From Stephanodiscus triporus (taxonomy: Eukaryota > Bacillariophyta > Thalassiosirophyceae > Thalassiosirales > Thalassiosiraceae), in the NCBI GenBank assembly GCA_036939755.1, contig JALLAZ010000169.1, forward strand, positions 1 through 20,777: a stretch of 20,777 bases of DNA, given 5' to 3'. Numbering within the stretch: the stretch's first letter is position 1; every line of letters begins with the position of its first letter. A model generated the notes under the pieces. That model was not told the DNA's origin, searched no databases, and was given only the letters and a program-made list of their open reading frames with translations. The position numbers were made by a program, and so were the translations under genes. Positions 18,594-20,777 of this stretch are shown piece after piece.

Positions 18594-19005
18594 TTACATT
18601 AGCTCTGGTCGTGAGTGGTGACTGATTAAGAGTAATGCAATACTTGTGTGAGTGGTGATAGATAACTAGTAATGCAATACGGTAACTGCAATCGTTGACT
18701 GGAGAGAAAAACAAAAATACTGTAGCTCGATCGAGCGTTGGAGCTGCATTTATGCTAGCATTTATATTTATTTGAACAGCATTTATATTTATTTGCACGC
18801 ACCTCCCGAATAATAGTAATACTATTTCGCAAGAAAATTCAATCGCAGTGAGAATAAATAACTCAGATCGATCGTGAACTGCTTCCCATGAAAGACTCTG
18901 TGAGTGTTTAACATGTCCAGGAGCTAAATACAGTGCCCCGAGCAAAGGAGTAGATATGCCGATTATACCTTAGTGAAGTGTTATTTTTACTATGCCATCG
19001 AACAT
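18594..19005. other. Convergent 3' spacer between sufS and the VTE6-like gene, with short tandem repeats
   Basis: No gene is supported. The region is AT-rich. It contains two imperfect 37-bp tandem units (18611-18647 and 18648-18684) sharing GTGAGTGGTGA and AGTAATGCAATAC. It also has an exact 18-bp repeat, AGCATTTATATTTATTTG, at 18757-18774 and 18778-18795 (period 21), and the palindrome GCTCGATCGAGC at 18725-18736. Both gene 3' UTRs must lie here. Confidence 0.6.
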
Positions 19006-20307
19006 TCATGTCGGTAAATGCCGAACAATCAGAGCAGCTGCCAAAGCAGATAATGCCGTTGAGACAACATTGACCATTTCATTCGAAAGAAATCCCCATC
19101 CTCCCACTTTAGTTGTGTGAGGACCAGAACGCTTGACAATTTTTTTTGCTTCTTCGTCATAATATGTCGCTTGAACCGTTGCACCGAGGAGACTATCCAA
19201 CAGCGAACCACCAAATCCACTCAGGAATCCGACAAATGTTAGAATCATCACTTCTCTTCCATATTGTGATGGCGGGAGAGCAGACGCCATATATGATGGC
19301 ATGAAGGGAAGAAGGGAAGATATCCCTCCAGCAACAAATATGCCGTGAATCAATCCCATGATCATTCCTCCTGCAGCACTTGCTCCCAATCCTTCGAGTG
19401 ATACACCTCCATTTGTTCCTGGAGGGACTTTTTTCCAAGGCTTTGTTATTAGTCTCGGAAGAGATTTTGAAAGAATACCCAACTCGGATGCCCACGTATC
19501 CCCAGCACAGCATGCAAAGAACGCAACGTATGCTAAAGTTAGTTGATCCCCCAAGAGTGCCGACGAAGATGACGAAATCGCCACTGAACTACCCACAAGC
19601 AAGGGTCCATCCCTGCCAACAATTGCTCTCCTGGTGCATGCTAAAATCACCCCAAAAAGCGAGCACGCAAAAACTTGACTCGCGCCCCTCTCACCGCCTT
19701 CAGTGACCCCTTCCTCCAACTGTCCTTTAATTTTCGAGCCGAATCGCGTTAATTTGGAGGAAGTCCAATAAAAAGCCAATAAAGTGATCCCATTGCGCCA
19801 CGATGTAGCCAATGAAAGAGCTGCAACGACGAATGCCGATCGGGCACCCGATTTGGAGAGAGATCGATTTCGCAACCCGCGAGCGGAGATGCGCCGGGCA
19901 AGGACGATTCCGACGCATGTTCGGCAAATGTCTTCTGCTATTGTAGGCGATGCCTCGAGGGCCACAGTGTGCTTTGTTCTAGTGGCGGCGTTAAAAATGA
20001 ACCGATTATTACGCGGGTGACGTCCTATCCCATGCGAGCAGTCATCGCGCAGTGGCCCTATCGGACCACGCCCTCTATTCCTCGAATATCGGCTGTCTTG
20101 TGCTGTTATCGTTGTCAATCGAGAATTGAGCAATAAGCACGATGCCGTTGACATGAGGATAGCCAATAATATTAGCCGCCAATAGCAACTCATAATAGCG
20201 ATATGTGGCGAGGCCTGAGAGGAGGACACGATGATTGCCGGCGCATCCGCGTCGTTGTTGTAGAGGGAGCGACCGCGAGATGTGGATATGCTGTTTTTCA
20301 GAGACAT
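19006..20307 (-). CDS. VTE6/TMEM19-like (DUF92) phytyl-phosphate kinase, plastid-type membrane protein
   Basis: This is a single-exon frame of 433 aa from ATG 20307. An internal Met at 20193 (residue 39) would place a hydrophobic signal, MSCYWRLILLAILMSTASC, at the very N-terminus and is an attractive alternative start for a plastid-targeted protein. The DUF92 family signature is clear: GERGASQVFA, CCAGDTWASELG (residues 269-277), VPPGTNGGVSLEGLGAS (297-300 for GTNG), FLSGFGGSLLDSLLGA, and a C-terminal LSNEMVNVVST followed by a final TM helix. Several TM helices are evident. The characterised plant member VTE6 phosphorylates phytyl phosphate for tocopherol and phylloquinone synthesis; TMEM19 is the animal homologue of unknown function. 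The plastid role is inferred from the photosynthetic host and the possible signal. It converges on sufS. Confidence 0.85.
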   Translation of the reverse strand: MSLKNSISTSRGRSLYNNDADAPAIIVSSSQASPHIAIMSCYWRLILLAILMSTASCLLLNSRLTTITAQDSRYSRNRGRGPIGPLRDDCSHGIGRHPRNNRFIFNAATRTKHTVALEASPTIAEDICRTCVGIVLARRISARGLRNRSLSKSGARSAFVVAALSLATSWRNGITLLAFYWTSSKLTRFGSKIKGQLEEGVTEGGERGASQVFACSLFGVILACTRRAIVGRDGPLLVGSSVAISSSSSALLGDQLTLAYVAFFACCAGDTWASELGILSKSLPRLITKPWKKVPPGTNGGVSLEGLGASAAGGMIMGLIHGIFVAGGISSLLPFMPSYMASALPPSQYGREVMILTFVGFLSGFGGSLLDSLLGATVQATYYDEEAKKIVKRSGPHTTKVGGWGFLSNEMVNVVSTALSALAAALIVRHLPT

Positions 20308-20544
20308 AAAGGTAAGGTAGAGTGCACGTGATTGACGACAGTCGGGTGCGGTGGTATGGTGTCATGGTGTCTCTCGGCTATGAGACAGGTGAACCCAACG
20401 CAAGAAAAATACCTATGAGGCCGATCGCCGAAGCGACGAATCTGTGTTGTTCCAGACACAGGTTTGTATCGTAATGTGCACATAAAATTATTACATTTTC
20501 GTTGATAGAGCGAATTATTGGTTAGATTCGGTCCAAACATCGCC
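20308..20544. promoter_or_regulatory. Spacer between divergent VTE6-like gene and the right-edge gene
   Basis: This spacer of 237 bp lies between two divergent start codons and probably holds both promoters. No defined motif was recognised. Confidence 0.3.
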
Positions 20545-20777
20545 ATGAAGTTCCTAAACAGCCTCACGGGCAGCGCAAACAGCCTCACGGACAGCGTCAA
20601 GGCGAAGCTGAGATCCGACCGAAGCCGCCGCATTCAGCCGGGCGGCTCCGTCGCCTCCGGCGTGGTGGGTTCGTCCTGTCAGCGTCCGCTGCGCCTAGGG
20701 TCGTTCAACTTCGACGGTCCGACCTTCCCCGACCTGTTCCACGAGGCCAACGACATGCTCAACCTGTCCAACCTGAT
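20545..20777 (+). CDS. Unrecognised protein, N-terminal 77 codons, runs off the window
   Basis: An open frame from ATG (context CGCCATGA, good for this genome) continues to the window edge with coding-like GC-rich third positions. It begins MKFLNSLTGSANSLTDSVKA. An exact-period 21-nt duplication (20557-20577 and 20578-20598) makes two heptads, NSLTGSA and NSLTDSV, giving an amphipathic start. A basic patch, RSDRSRR, follows, then a segment PLRLGSFNFDGPTFPDLFHEANDMLNLSNL. I recognise no family. The missing 3' part is needed to judge it. Confidence 0.55.
   Translation, partial: MKFLNSLTGSANSLTDSVKAKLRSDRSRRIQPGGSVASGVVGSSCQRPLRLGSFNFDGPTFPDLFHEANDMLNLSNL

Noticed and set aside
18611..18795. 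Repeats considered as a CRISPR-like array
   Set aside because: There are only two copies per repeat type, imperfect and without uniform spacers, in a eukaryotic context.

Overview
The window looks like nuclear DNA of a photosynthetic stramenopile, most likely a diatom. Short GT-AG introns (about 70-240 nt) interrupt several genes. Two nucleus-encoded proteins (a CtpA protease and a SufS desulfurase) start with a signal-peptide-like segment ending at a Phe, the usual entry signal of diatom plastids. A VTE6/TMEM19-like kinase, a RAP-domain relic and a diatom-style non-LTR endonuclease ORF fit the same picture. Genes lie on both strands with no operon logic. Composition is patchy: 1-4.5 kb is AT-richer and full of relics, whereas 9.1-14.3 kb and 16.9-18.6 kb are GC-rich with Asp, Ser, Gly and Arg tracts.

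Left accessory zone (1-4.5 kb). On the minus strand is the APE-type endonuclease part of a non-LTR retrotransposon, cut by the window edge. On the plus strand is a decayed pentameric ligand-gated ion channel gene, with two introns, a frameshift and upstream stops. About 1.7 kb of noncoding DNA follows, holding a TGA microsatellite and a compact 156-bp foldback MITE-like element.

Middle (4.5-14.6 kb). First comes a seven-exon plastid or lumen CtpA-type processing protease, including an 18-nt micro-exon. Next are a small coiled-coil protein (minus), an unrecognised secretory or plastid-routed 508-aa acidic/Arg-rich protein (minus), an FBXO9-like F-box protein with an extra 5' exon (minus), and a GDP-hexose phosphorylase/HIT-like gene (plus) whose frame is broken by a 4-nt tandem duplication near its 3' end.

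Right part (14.6-20.8 kb). There is a RAP-domain pseudogene (minus), a phytanoyl-CoA-dioxygenase-like 2OG oxygenase (minus), plastid SufS (plus), a VTE6/TMEM19-like membrane kinase (minus), and the first 77 codons of an unrecognised plus-strand gene running off the window. SufS and the dioxygenase are divergent over a 264-bp spacer, as are the F-box and HIT-like genes over 317 bp.

The genes do not form a pathway. CtpA, SufS and the VTE6-like protein all serve the plastid (thylakoid protein maturation, Fe-S clusters, tocopherol/phylloquinone side chains), which may be coincidence. I found no clearly new multi-gene system. The most rewarding items are the channel pseudogene, the micro-exon, the HIT-gene frameshift with its HxHxH motif, and the foldback element. 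All family names come from reading motifs by eye.
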